Shown here piece after piece: positions 17,753 to 26,581 of a stretch of DNA of 64,000 nucleotides. A program made the position numbers and the translations under genes. This stretch comes from Agromyces sp. 3263 (lineage in GTDB: Bacteria; Actinomycetota; Actinomycetes; Actinomycetales; Microbacteriaceae). The stretch is from assembly GCF_031456545.1 (NCBI RefSeq), contig NZ_JAVDUV010000001.1:496001-560000 (forward strand), written 5' to 3'. Below the pieces are notes generated by a model that was not told the origin of the DNA, ran no database searches, and was given only the letters and a program-made list of their open reading frames with translations. The number at the start of each line of letters is the position of its first letter. Positions within the stretch are counted from its first letter, which is position 1.

Positions 17753-19240
17753 TCACTCGACGAGCGCCGCACGTCGAACCGCCGTCTGCCTCGGGATCGC
17801 GGCCGATCGAGGAAGGCGGAGTTCGGGGAAGCGGGCGCTGTCACGGAAGGAGGCGATCATGCCGGCCGCCGCGAAGACGAACGGGTAGGAGGGTGCCGAC
17901 ACGAACACCGGTGCCGCCACGGACTCGATCAGGAGCACCAGCAGCCAGCCGATGCCCGTCACCCGCAGCCATTTGACCAGCGTCGGTTCGGCGGCCGAGG
18001 TCGGCCTGCAGAGGGAGACGAAGATCGCGACGATCCCCGCGGCGAAGAACGCGGCGCCGAGCCATCCGCTCTCGCCCAGGATGGCAGGCCATTGCGTGTC
18101 GTTCAGGAACATCCCGGCGTCCCCGCGCCCCAGCCCGTAGATGTGGGTGAACCCGAGCTCCACGTACTCGGGCGAATACGTCGAGCCGGCCGTGTAGCTG
18201 CCGTACCTGCCGAAGCCCGCACCGAGCGGGAAGTAGTGAGCGGCGACCGACAGGGAGCCGAGCGTCAGTGCCGAGCGCGCCGAATCCTGCACGACGTAGA
18301 CCTCGAAGTCGCCGGCGATCAGCTCGTAGAGCGGCGGCACGATCACGACCCCGATGAGGGGCACCACGCAGATCACGGCGACCCACATGACGGGGCGTCC
18401 GTATCGCAGCAGGAGGAGGCCCGCCGTCGCCCCCAGGCCGATGATCGTCTTGACCTGGAACGTGAGCACCGCGAGCCCGCCGGTGACGAGCAGCAGGATC
18501 GCGTTCCCCACGGATGCCCGCACGATGAGCCCGTAGGAGATGAGCGCGATGGCCAGCACCGCGCAGAATCGGCTGAAGGCCGCCGGATGCTGGAAGGGTC
18601 CGCTCAGCGCCGGCACCCCCATGACCGCGGTGACCGGTGCGTCTCCGGAGATCAGCGACGACCAGACTCCGGGTGCGACGAGGTTGATCACGCCGGTCAA
18701 GGCGAAGAAGATGACCGCGACCGCTCCGATCTTGGCGAGGAGCTGGAGGTCGCGCACGGTCCACCGCAGCTGGGCGAGCGCGAAGGCGAAGATCAGGCCC
18801 TTCAGGATGAGGAGCATCGCCTCGCTCATCGTGCCGAAGGCGACGCGGTTGGCGACGCCGCTGAGCACGCCCATGGCGATGAAGAGGCCGAACCACGGCA
18901 AGCCCGGGAGGTACACGAGACGCCGGTCGGTCACGAACCGCCACGTGCTGAAGCTCGCGAATGCGAGGAGCACGACCGCTTCGTCCGCGTAGCTGCCCGC
19001 AGCCCCGAGCGCCGATTGGATCGGGCTGGTCAAGACGATGGTCACCACGGCCAGCAGCGCGAACAGCTTCGGGAGGAACACCGCCACGACGAGCAGGACG
19101 AGCCCCGCGACCACCGCGAACGGGATCACGGGGTCGATCCAGCCGAGCGCCGCGATCACCGCCGCGGCACCCACCCCGGCGACGGACCATGCCGTCGTGC
19201 GGACACCCGGCGACAGCCAGGACGATGCATCGGTTCTCAC
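17753..19240 (-). CDS. Wzy-like O-antigen/exopolysaccharide polymerase
   Basis: A hydrophobic protein of 495 residues with 11-12 membrane segments and a large extracytoplasmic loop holding FPLGAGFGRYGSYTA near residue 345. The loop motif and size are typical of O-antigen ligase/Wzy family proteins that polymerise flipped repeat units outside the membrane. Two GTG starts are possible. The one at 19240 has GGGGGA six bases upstream, whereas 19246 sits directly against it, so 19240 is chosen. It lies directly downstream of a Wzz-like gene, the usual co-polymerase pairing. Confidence 0.85.
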   Translation of the reverse strand: MRTDASSWLSPGVRTTAWSVAGVGAAAVIAALGWIDPVIPFAVVAGLVLLVVAVFLPKLFALLAVVTIVLTSPIQSALGAAGSYADEAVVLLAFASFSTWRFVTDRRLVYLPGLPWFGLFIAMGVLSGVANRVAFGTMSEAMLLILKGLIFAFALAQLRWTVRDLQLLAKIGAVAVIFFALTGVINLVAPGVWSSLISGDAPVTAVMGVPALSGPFQHPAAFSRFCAVLAIALISYGLIVRASVGNAILLLVTGGLAVLTFQVKTIIGLGATAGLLLLRYGRPVMWVAVICVVPLIGVVIVPPLYELIAGDFEVYVVQDSARSALTLGSLSVAAHYFPLGAGFGRYGSYTAGSTYSPEYVELGFTHIYGLGRGDAGMFLNDTQWPAILGESGWLGAAFFAAGIVAIFVSLCRPTSAAEPTLVKWLRVTGIGWLLVLLIESVAAPVFVSAPSYPFVFAAAGMIASFRDSARFPELRLPRSAAIPRQTAVRRAALVE

Positions 19241-19276
19241 GTTCACTCCCCCAGGGGGTTCACCGTCGCGTCTCGC

Positions 19277-20599
19277 TCAGGCCCGCGCGTCGGGGCCGGA
19301 CGTGGGGACGTCGTCGAACACCACGCCGAACAGGGTGCTGTCGACGCCGCGCACGTTCGCCTCCGCGTTGCGGAGCCGCGACGCACGGGTCCTCCCGGCC
19401 CGCACCACCATCACGAATCCGGTCGCGACGGCCGCGAGCTCACTGGCGTCGGCCACGTCTCCCGCCGATCCGGCATCGAGGATCACGATGTCGCACTGCT
19501 TCGACAGTGCACGCACGAGCTCGTGCATCCGGGCGGATCCCAGCAGTTCGCTGGACCCGGCGCCCACCTTGCCGGCGGGGAGCACGTCGAGCCCGGGCGC
19601 GACGGTGGCCAGCTCGACGGCCGCGACCGGCGCCGAGCCCATGAGCACGGCATCGAGCCCGCCCTCGGCCGAGATGCCGAAGAGCGATGCGAGCCGCGGG
19701 GCGCGCAGGTTGGCATCGACGAGCGTCACCCGCGTGCCGTCCTCGGCGAGCGCGAGCGCGACGCTCGCGGCGACCGTGGTCTTGCCCTCCCGGCCCGCAG
19801 GGGAAGTGAAGGCGACCACGGGCTGCGGTCCGGCCAGCAGGTGCTTGAGCTGGAGGCGGACGAGCCGGACGGCTTCACCGAATCCCTTGCGCTCCATGGC
19901 CGTCACGATGGACGCGCGTGCCCGGCCTCGCACGCGTGGGATGGTGCCGAGCACGTTCGCACCCGTCGCCCTCCTGAGGTCCCGGCCGTTGCGCACGCGG
20001 GTGTTCGAGACCTCGCGGAGCACGACGAGCAGCAGCGCGAGCACGAGCCCGGCGGCGAACGCGATGGCGACGACGACGATCGGAGGCAGGCTGCTCGGAT
20101 CCTCCGGCGGCTCGGCCTGCTGCACGACGCGCCCGGCGATCGTGCCGGGGACGCCGACGCCGGCGGCCGGATCGCTGATGACCGCCACGAAGTTCGCTGC
20201 GAGGGCGTCGGCGAGGGCCGCCGCACTCGCGGCGTCCTCGCCCTCCGCGGTGATCGTGAGGATGGCGGTCCCCTCCACCGGCGTCGCGCTGATGTCCTCG
20301 GCGAGCTCGACCGGCGTGCTGTCGAGCGCCAGCTGGTCGATCGTGGGCTGGAGCACGAGCGGGGTGGAGACCAGCGCCGTGTAGGTGCCCATCTGCTGGA
20401 TGACCAGGTTGTTGCCCTGCACCTGTTCCTGCGGGGCGGCCGTGACCGTCACCGCACTCAGCATCACCTTGCTCTCGGCGGTGTACGTCGGCGCGCTGGT
20501 CGACGCGACGAGCCAGCCGATGACGGACGCGGCGAGCACCGTGACGACGATGAGGACCCAGTTCCTGCCGATCGTGCGCACGACCTCGGTGAATTCCAC
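19277..20599 (-). CDS. Wzz/BY-kinase-like co-polymerase with degenerate kinase motifs
   Basis: A 440-residue fusion of a Wzz chain-length domain (membrane helices near residues 13-33 and 172-194) and a cytoplasmic BY-kinase-like domain. Walker A SPAGREGKTT holds Lys273. Walker A' reads LVDANLRAP, with Asn in place of the second Asp. Walker B reads VILDAGSAGD instead of the usual IDxPP pattern. There is no tyrosine anywhere in the C-terminal tail. ATP binding may persist, but the tyrosine cluster that BY-kinases phosphorylate is absent. The GTG at 20599 is preferred over ATG 20746: it has GGAGG seven bases upstream, its product begins MEFTEVVR like the paralogue at 59756-61180 (MEFHDYVR), and the 49 extra codons have weaker GC3 bias. 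Confidence 0.85.
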   Translation of the reverse strand: MEFTEVVRTIGRNWVLIVVTVLAASVIGWLVASTSAPTYTAESKVMLSAVTVTAAPQEQVQGNNLVIQQMGTYTALVSTPLVLQPTIDQLALDSTPVELAEDISATPVEGTAILTITAEGEDAASAAALADALAANFVAVISDPAAGVGVPGTIAGRVVQQAEPPEDPSSLPPIVVVAIAFAAGLVLALLLVVLREVSNTRVRNGRDLRRATGANVLGTIPRVRGRARASIVTAMERKGFGEAVRLVRLQLKHLLAGPQPVVAFTSPAGREGKTTVAASVALALAEDGTRVTLVDANLRAPRLASLFGISAEGGLDAVLMGSAPVAAVELATVAPGLDVLPAGKVGAGSSELLGSARMHELVRALSKQCDIVILDAGSAGDVADASELAAVATGFVMVVRAGRTRASRLRNAEANVRGVDSTLFGVVFDDVPTSGPDARA

Positions 20600-20759
20600 T
20601 CCTCGGCCTCCGTTCGGCTCGGTGGGTCGAAACTCGTCGTTCGCGCTCCCGCGACCCGCGACCGCCGATGATGCGGTCGTGAGGAGGAGCGAGGACGGTT
20701 CGATCAGGGTGCTGGTTCCCGCGTGATTCTGGGACGTTACGGACATGGCGTTCGCCTTT

Positions 20760-21725
20760 CTACAGGTGCTCGGCGAGGAACTCGACGAGGCGGGAACGAA
20801 CTTCGCTGGTCAGCAGCTGGACGCCGTGGGCGGCGTCTGCTCCGATGGTCAACTCGACGGGGATCCCGGCGGCCTCGAGCGCGTCGTGCATCGCCTGGGC
20901 CTGCTCGACCGGGACGAGCTCGGCCGACCCGTTCACCAGGAACATCGGCGGGTCGGAGGGATCGACGTTGAGCAGGGCGGACGCGGTCGCCGCCTGCGGG
21001 CACTTCGCGGCCGTGGGGTCGGTGCAGCCGAGGTAGTTGAGCGCCATCGCGGCGGCTTCGGGGCTGGGGACGCCGAGTTGGAGCGCCGCCTCGGTCAGGA
21101 GCGACACTCCTGAGAGGGACACGACGGCGCCCACCCGGCTGCCCTCGTCGGTCGGCCCGGTGCCGGAGGTCGCGTAGGTCTGCGCGAGGATGGCCCCGGC
21201 CGAGCTGCCGAGCAGGCCGATCTTCGCCGGATCGAGGCCGAATCGCTCGACCTGTTCGGGCGCCCGGAGCCAATCCACGGCATGGGCGACGTCGTCGAGC
21301 TGGCTGGGGAAGACGTAGTCGGGCGCAAGCCGGTAGTCGATCGAGATGCCGGCCATGCCGCTGTGCGCCATGAGCTCGCAGAGTGCGCGCATGCCCCCGC
21401 CGACGCGGTCCCCCTCGGTGAAGCCCCCGCCGTGCAACAGGATGACGGCGGCGACGGGCGCCTCCGTCACCGGCAGGCAGGCATCGGCCATGAGCGTGGC
21501 GTCGCCGTCGCTCCAGTACGGGAGCGCCTCGACGATCTCGATGTCGGCGCTGCGGGCGGGTGTCGGTGCCCGTTCCTGGCCGGCTGCACTCGCGCATCCC
21601 GCGAACGTCACCGTGAAGGCGGCCGCGACGAGGCTCGCCACGACACGTGACGGGGTCCGCCGGCGGGCGGGAGTCCTCGTCCCGGGCGGTGCCGAGGCGT
21701 CTGCGAAGCGCGTGGATCGGGTCAT
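20760..21725 (-). CDS. Secreted lipoprotein alpha/beta-hydrolase (esterase)
   Basis: A 321-residue lipoprotein. An arginine-rich N-terminus, hydrophobic stretch and lipobox TFAGC place the lipidated Cys at residue 44. The mature part is an HSL/BD-FAE-type esterase fold with oxyanion motif HGGGF at 98-102 and the nucleophile elbow GSSAG with Ser175. A late Asp (near 255) and a His in DAAHG near 297 would complete the triad. It could deacylate the exopolysaccharide or trim acyl groups added by the acyltransferases nearby. The ATG at 21725 has AAGGA five bases upstream. It heads the minus-strand operon. If the next gene starts at 20599, a 160-base leader separates the two. Confidence 0.85.
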   Translation of the reverse strand: MTRSTRFADASAPPGTRTPARRRTPSRVVASLVAAAFTVTFAGCASAAGQERAPTPARSADIEIVEALPYWSDGDATLMADACLPVTEAPVAAVILLHGGGFTEGDRVGGGMRALCELMAHSGMAGISIDYRLAPDYVFPSQLDDVAHAVDWLRAPEQVERFGLDPAKIGLLGSSAGAILAQTYATSGTGPTDEGSRVGAVVSLSGVSLLTEAALQLGVPSPEAAAMALNYLGCTDPTAAKCPQAATASALLNVDPSDPPMFLVNGSAELVPVEQAQAMHDALEAAGIPVELTIGADAAHGVQLLTSEVRSRLVEFLAEHL

Positions 21726-21797
21726 TGGTTCCTTACCGGTCGGGCCCGGGATCTCGTCCCGGTCAGCCTGTGCGCGGAGGAAGCCACACTGCTCCAA

Positions 21798-21815
21798 GGC
21801 ACCCCTCTGGGTGCC
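21798..21815. repeat. Inverted repeat between divergent genes
   Basis: Arms GGCACCC and GGGTGCC around CTCT form a perfect 7-bp stem in the 210-base region between the esterase and the initiating glycosyltransferase genes. It may be an operator or a 5' leader hairpin of the esterase transcript. The rest of this divergent region is AT-richer than its surroundings (21850-21915) and likely holds promoters; I could not assign clear -35/-10 pairs. Confidence 0.3.
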
Positions 21816-21935
21816 CCTCCATCTTCACCCGGTCGGGTTGAGCCCACGTGACGAGTATGTAAATTCCGGCTACGCGATCTAGTACTGCGCCCGCCCGCCT
21901 CTCTACATTGATGAGCAATCGAGGGGGAGAAACTC

Positions 21936-23411
21936 TTGACTCAAGCCATTCAGACCGAGATGGCGAGGAGTTCGAGGGGGACGCGGTCGGCGAGCTGGGA
22001 ACAGCGCTACGGCCGGATGCTCGTCTCCACCGATCTTCTTGTCATCACCGTGTGCGTCTTCGGCGCACTGCTGCTCGGTGGGGTACCGAGGCAGTTCGCG
22101 ACCGCGGAGTTCGTCGGCATACCGGCCGCCGTGGTGTTCGGCGTGCTGGTGATCGTCACGTGGTCGCTCGCGCTGTCGATCGTGGGCAGCCGTTCGCCGC
22201 GGGTCGTGGGTTCGGGTGCACTCGAATACCGTCGGGTGCTGCACATCACCATCCTCATGGTGTGCGCGCTCGGCCTCCTCGTCTACGTGCTCGCGTTCGA
22301 CGGCCTCCGCGGCTTCCTGCTCCTCGCGCTTCCCCTCGGCCTCGTCGGCCTGCTCGCGAGCCGATGGACCTGGCGCCAGTGGCTCGCACGTCGTCGTCGC
22401 GCTGGCCAGATGTCGAGCCGCGTGCTGCTCGTCGGATCTCAGGACTCGATCGCGGCGACCGCGCGCGACCTCGCCCGGTCGCCGCAGGCGGGCCTCCGCG
22501 TCGTGGGCGCCTGCACGTCGAACGGCCTCGTCGCCGGGGTGATCCCCGGTACGGACATCCCCGTCTCGGGCTCGCTCGATCGGCTGAACGAGGCCCTCGA
22601 GGCCGTCGACGCCGACACGGTCGTGATCACCAGCTCGAACGAGCTGTCGCGCGAGCGCGTCCGGGAGCTGAGCTGGTCGCTCGAGCCGGGCCGGCAGCAC
22701 CTCATCGTCGCGCCGAGCCTCACGGACATCGGCGGTCCGCGACTGCACACCAGGCCGGTCGCGGGGCTCCCCCTCATCCACGTCGAGACGCCGCGGTACG
22801 ACGGAGGCAAGCTCCACGCCAAGCGCGTGTTCGACTTCGTCGGCTCCGGGCTGCTGATCGCCGTGCTGTCGCCGGTGCTCATCGGCATCGCCATGGTCAT
22901 CCGCTTGAGCACGCCCGGCACGGTCATCTTCCGGCAGAAGCGCATCGGACTCCGCGGTGAGGAGTTCGAGATGCTGAAGTTCCGCTCCATGTACGAGGAC
23001 GCCGAGGATCGTCTCGCCGAACTGGCGCGCCATGAGGGCGAGGCGGGCAACTCGATCATGTTCAAGATGCGGGACGACCCGCGGGTGACCCCGATCGGGA
23101 AGATCCTCCGGCGTTACAGCCTCGACGAACTGCCGCAGTTGTTCAACGTGTTCTTCGGCAGCATGTCGATCGTCGGGCCGCGGCCACCGCTGCCCCGAGA
23201 GGTCGAGCAGTACGCCGAGCACGTGCACCGGCGATTCCTGGTCAAGCCGGGCATCACCGGCCTGTGGCAGGTCAGCGGGCGCTCCAACCTCGACTGGGAC
23301 GAGACCGTGCGACTCGACCTGTTCTACGTCGAGAACTGGACCACGACGGGCGACCTGATCATCCTCTGGAAGACGCTCCGCGCGGTCGTCGCCAGCGACG
23401 GCGCCTACTGA
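21936..23411 (+). CDS. Initiating polyprenyl glycosylphosphotransferase (WbaP/CpsE type)
   Basis: A 491-residue membrane protein that starts locus A repeat-unit synthesis by moving a hexose-1-phosphate from UDP-sugar to undecaprenyl phosphate. The N-terminal half has four to five membrane helices and a CoA-binding-like domain (VLLVGSQDSIAATARDL). The C-terminal bacterial sugar transferase domain shows KRVFDFVGSG near 290, IFRQKRIGLRG near 328, FRSMYEDAE, DELPQLFNV, SIVGPRPP and KPGITGLWQVSGRS. The TTG start at 21936 has GAGGGGGA nine bases upstream. It is transcribed away from the esterase operon. Donor is probably UDP-glucose or UDP-galactose, as usual for the family. Confidence 0.94.
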   Translation: MTQAIQTEMARSSRGTRSASWEQRYGRMLVSTDLLVITVCVFGALLLGGVPRQFATAEFVGIPAAVVFGVLVIVTWSLALSIVGSRSPRVVGSGALEYRRVLHITILMVCALGLLVYVLAFDGLRGFLLLALPLGLVGLLASRWTWRQWLARRRRAGQMSSRVLLVGSQDSIAATARDLARSPQAGLRVVGACTSNGLVAGVIPGTDIPVSGSLDRLNEALEAVDADTVVITSSNELSRERVRELSWSLEPGRQHLIVAPSLTDIGGPRLHTRPVAGLPLIHVETPRYDGGKLHAKRVFDFVGSGLLIAVLSPVLIGIAMVIRLSTPGTVIFRQKRIGLRGEEFEMLKFRSMYEDAEDRLAELARHEGEAGNSIMFKMRDDPRVTPIGKILRRYSLDELPQLFNVFFGSMSIVGPRPPLPREVEQYAEHVHRRFLVKPGITGLWQVSGRSNLDWDETVRLDLFYVENWTTTGDLIILWKTLRAVVASDGAY

Positions 23412-23542
23412 CCCCTCCGCGCCCGCGGGGCTGGGTGCAGAACTGGACCCTCGCATCCGGAGCCGATTCGAGTACCATGAGCCTCACCACCGGCCGATCG
23501 TGGGCCGGTTGGGCAATCTCTTGGACTCGAGGAGGAGCCAGG

Positions 23543-23731
23543 GTGGATCCCATCGCCATCACCATCGTCGCCGTCGTCGCCGCCTGGGTCGCCGTGGCCG
23601 TGATCGTCGCACTGCTGATCGGTCGCGTCGTGCGCCGTGCCGACGCCCAGGAGGGCGGCGTGCGTGAGCCCGGCCTGGCCGCGGCCTCGCCGAACGCGAA
23701 CGGACACGACCGCGGTCCCGTCCTGCACTGA
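23543..23731 (+). CDS. Small single-span membrane protein
   Basis: A 62-residue protein starting at GTG 23543, with a strong GGAGGAG ribosome binding site six bases upstream. Residues 5-29 form a membrane helix ending in GRVVRR, so the short polar tail is probably cytoplasmic. I do not recognise a family. The clear ribosome binding site, conserved-looking hydrophobic helix and third-position GC support a real gene. It sits between the initiating transferase and two convergent glycosyltransferase genes; a role in the polysaccharide machinery is only a guess from position. Confidence 0.6.
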   Translation: MDPIAITIVAVVAAWVAVAVIVALLIGRVVRRADAQEGGVREPGLAAASPNANGHDRGPVLH

Positions 23732-23743
23732 CGCCACGAAGGG

Positions 23744-24796
23744 TCAGCGGCGCACGCCCACGGTCTCTCCAACGACGCCGGTCGACGCCGTCTGCGTCCT
23801 CGCCAGGTCGTACGCGGCGCGCAGCGACGCCGACATCGCATCGTGGCTCGAACTGCGCACCACCTCACGACCTGCCCGCACGACCTCGTGCCGATAGGAC
23901 TCGTCGTCGAAGAACGCGTCGACCGACGCCGCCATCTCCGCGTCGGTGCCGCCGGCGAGCGCGTAGCCGAGCGACGCCATGCTGGGGATGCTCCGAGCGA
24001 GCACCGGGACGTCGAGGGCGGCTGCTTCGATCGTCGAGACCGGACCGCCCTCCCATGCCGCCGTGTGCAGGTACAGCGCCGCCCTGCGCAGCCAGGCCTG
24101 GACCTCCTCGGGAGGCAGCCAACCGGTGACCTGCACCCCGGCCGACTGGAGCTCCGTGCGACTGGCAGCGTCGCCGTCGCCGATCCACACGAACGTGCCG
24201 CGGTGGGCGAGCCGCGCGACCGCGGCGAAGCGCTCGGGCGCCTTCTGCGGTGACAGGCGGCCGACCATCACCACGATGTCGCGGTCGGCTGCAGCACGTG
24301 TGACGTGGGCGAACGGCGTCGGGTTGTGGGCGACCTCGACCGGGTTGCGGCGATTGAGTCGCAGGCTCAGCTCCGCCTCCCGCGGGCTCACTGCCACGAT
24401 GACCTGCCGGCGCCGGGCGAGCAGGCGCTCGATCGCCTCGTACGACCAGCGCTCGGGCGCCGAGACATCCGTTCGCTCCAGGGCGTAGCAGTGCGGCGAG
24501 TAGACGATGCCGGGCCCCGAACCGAGCACCGCGCGCGCGGCTCCGCCGACGCTCGAGTGCAGGTGGATCACGTCGGGCGACTCCTCGCGCACCTTCTGCC
24601 GCATGCGCGAGAAGAACCCGACCAGACCACCGCGGTAGCCCTCATGCGCGATCGCATCGGGCAGCCCATGGGTTCCCTGACCATCACGGGCTCGCGAGAA
24701 GAGGGAGTGCTCCGCCTCGGGCACCCCTCTGACGTAGTTGACGATGGCGCTCTGGACTCCTCCGCCGAGCGCTTCGGTCACGTGCAGCACGCGCAT
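23744..24796 (-). CDS. Glycosyltransferase family 4
   Basis: A 350-residue GT-B glycosyltransferase. N-terminal VLHVTEALGGGVQSAIVNY is the nucleotide-independent acceptor loop seen in EpsF/GT4 proteins. VIHLHSSVGG and YSPHCYALER follow. The donor half begins with VMVGRLSPQKAPERFAAV near residue 178, and the catalytic segment is TAAWEGGPVSTIEAAALD near 245. It starts 10 bases after the upstream gene's stop codon and forms a two-gene minus-strand operon with it. Confidence 0.92.
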   Translation of the reverse strand: MRVLHVTEALGGGVQSAIVNYVRGVPEAEHSLFSRARDGQGTHGLPDAIAHEGYRGGLVGFFSRMRQKVREESPDVIHLHSSVGGAARAVLGSGPGIVYSPHCYALERTDVSAPERWSYEAIERLLARRRQVIVAVSPREAELSLRLNRRNPVEVAHNPTPFAHVTRAAADRDIVVMVGRLSPQKAPERFAAVARLAHRGTFVWIGDGDAASRTELQSAGVQVTGWLPPEEVQAWLRRAALYLHTAAWEGGPVSTIEAAALDVPVLARSIPSMASLGYALAGGTDAEMAASVDAFFDDESYRHEVVRAGREVVRSSSHDAMSASLRAAYDLARTQTASTGVVGETVGVRR

Positions 24797-24805
24797 GGCG
24801 GGGCC

Positions 24806-25747
24806 TCAGGCGAGCGCGACGGGGGCGAGGTCGGCTGCACGCTTCACAGCCCACCGACGGTTCTCCTCGAGATCCTCGATCGTGATCTCGTCGGCTTCGC
24901 GCACGAGCGCCAGCCCCGCGCGATCGACGTAGGCCGCCAGGTCGTCCTGGTGGCCGTCGACGTGCTCGCCGTGCGCGGCGCGTCGTGGCACGACGATCGG
25001 CCGCTTCCCGAGGCTCAGTGCGGTGAGGATGGAGCCCGTGCCCGCGTGGGAGATGACGAGATCCGCCTCGGCGATCTCCTCCTTCAGCCGCTCGGCGGGG
25101 AGGCTCCGCACCGTCTCGATTCCCAGGTCGGAGACATCCGACGGCCCGACCTGCCAGAGCACCGACCACTCGGGCGGGAGCACGGCGTGCAGTCGCCGGA
25201 TGAGGCGCTCGAACCCGTAGTGGGCGTTGCCGCCCACGCTCACGACGACCCGCGGCGTGGAGCCGGTCTCGGGCACCACCGGAACGACCTCGAAGCCCTC
25301 GAAGACCGAGATGGCGTAGGCCCAGCGGTCGTTCTCGGCGAACGGGTACTGCACGTATCGCTTCACGCCCGGCACGCGATCGAGGAGCCGGCCGGTGGCC
25401 GACAGCTCTCGGACCCGGGTTCCGCTCTCGATGTACGAGAACGGCACCCGCGCGACCTTCGCCGCGAGCATGGCCGAGATCGCCATCTGCGCTCCGGTGC
25501 TGTAGACCCGTGCGACCTGCTCGGCACGGAACCGCGGACGCAGGGCGTGGAAGTCGTTGAGGATGCCGAGGTAGTCGCGCGGTGCGCGGTTCGGCAGGGT
25601 GATGACGCGCTCCCCGGCGAGGAGCGAGGCGCTCTGGGCCGTGGCATCCGTCACCCAGACGACGTCGTCGCCCTGGGCGATTCGAGGCCGCAGCAGGTGC
25701 AGCTGCGTCAGATGGCCGCCGCTCGTCGCCACCAACATCGTCGTCAT
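24806..25747 (-). CDS. Glycosyltransferase, fused Alg14/Alg13-like
   Basis: A 313-residue GT-B transferase with an N-terminal Alg14-like half (VATSGGHLTQLHLLRP, PNRAPRDYLGI) and a C-terminal Alg13-like half (VVVSVGGNAHYGFERLI near residue 168, SHAGTGSILTALSLGK near 235, then HGEHVDGHQDDLA). It is related to the protein at 12824-13834 but shares only motif-level similarity by eye. The ATG at 25747 has AAGGGG at good spacing. It is the first gene of a two-gene operon with the GT4 gene. The 150 bases upstream hold no gene. Confidence 0.87.
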   Translation of the reverse strand: MTTMLVATSGGHLTQLHLLRPRIAQGDDVVWVTDATAQSASLLAGERVITLPNRAPRDYLGILNDFHALRPRFRAEQVARVYSTGAQMAISAMLAAKVARVPFSYIESGTRVRELSATGRLLDRVPGVKRYVQYPFAENDRWAYAISVFEGFEVVPVVPETGSTPRVVVSVGGNAHYGFERLIRRLHAVLPPEWSVLWQVGPSDVSDLGIETVRSLPAERLKEEIAEADLVISHAGTGSILTALSLGKRPIVVPRRAAHGEHVDGHQDDLAAYVDRAGLALVREADEITIEDLEENRRWAVKRAADLAPVALA

Positions 25748-25892
25748 GTCGTCCCCTTCGCATGGTGCGTGATGTTCGACGACGACGTTGTCGATGTGTT
25801 CCGGTGTCCCCCATCCTGCGATCGGCCGATGGGCGGCACAAGCGAGGGTTGCCCGGTTTAACCTGTTCTTAATCCGCCCTTCTCATTCGGTG

Positions 25893-26537
25893 TCATCGAC
25901 GGCGTCCCCCGCCCGTGCGGTAGTCGGGCGTGGCGAAGACGACGCGATCCGACCAGGGTTCCGAGAACCGCCGCACGAACGTGAACTCCGACGGGAGCTC
26001 GCCCGGCACGTCACCCTCGATGGTCTGGGCGGCCCCGCCGCGCATCGAGGTGACGATCCCGACATGGTCGATCTCCGCGTCCCCACCCGGGCTGTAGAAG
26101 ACGAGGGATCCGGGCTCGGGGCGGACGTGCGTCCGCCCGGCGATGCGGTGGTGCGCGAACAGTTCGTGCGGCGACGCGATCGTCGGAAGCCCATGGTCAC
26201 GCAGGAGCCACGAGGCGAAGAGCGCGCTCCAGCCGAAGGCGCTGGGCGCCATCCACGGGCTGCCGTCCAGCCGCATCCCGGCCGCTCCCTCGGCCTCCGC
26301 GATCACCCTCGCAACTGCGGAACCGCCGGCCGCAGCCACGGCGACGTCGGGAGACGCAGCCAGGCGTGAACCGGTGCGGACCGCATCGGCCACGATCGGC
26401 ACGGCGAGCGCCGCCGCGCCGAGTGCCAGCACCGTCCGTCGGCTGACCCCGGGAGGCGCCGCCGCCCCCTCGGATCGCGCGGCCGCCCTGTCGGGTCCCG
26501 CCGTCGCCGGCATCCATCCCCCGCGTCGAACATCCAT
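25893..26537 (-). CDS. Tat-exported CHAP-like protein lacking the catalytic cysteine
   Basis: A 214-residue protein with a twin-arginine signal (SRR at residues 32-34, then a hydrophobic run VLALGAAALAVP). The mature part resembles a CHAP amidase: GWSALFASWLL near 102-112, GSLVFYSPGGDAEIDHVGIV near 143-162 with the catalytic-type His158, and an EGDVPGEL segment. In active CHAP enzymes the residue after the Trp is the nucleophilic Cys; here it is Ser104, encoded AGC, one base from TGC. It may bind wall or polymer without cutting it, or use serine. The ATG at 26537 is chosen because CGGGG lies eight bases before it; GTG 26546 and a later ATG are possible. Confidence 0.65.
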   Translation of the reverse strand: MDVRRGGWMPATAGPDRAAARSEGAAAPPGVSRRTVLALGAAALAVPIVADAVRTGSRLAASPDVAVAAAGGSAVARVIAEAEGAAGMRLDGSPWMAPSAFGWSALFASWLLRDHGLPTIASPHELFAHHRIAGRTHVRPEPGSLVFYSPGGDAEIDHVGIVTSMRGGAAQTIEGDVPGELPSEFTFVRRFSEPWSDRVVFATPDYRTGGGRRR

Positions 26538-26581
26538 CGTGTACACCCCGATCTGTCGTGCCGGTCAGCCTGTCGTGCGGG

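Noticed and set aside
17249-20671. Very long plus-strand open frame opposite the polymerase and Wzz genes
   Set aside because: It is highly charged (Glu/Arg/His-rich), typical of the antisense of membrane-protein genes in high-GC DNA, with no recognisable domain.
20600-20746. 49-codon N-terminal extension of the locus A Wzz-like protein
   Set aside because: A better ribosome binding site and a paralogue-matched N-terminus support the start at 20599, and the extension has lower third-position GC.
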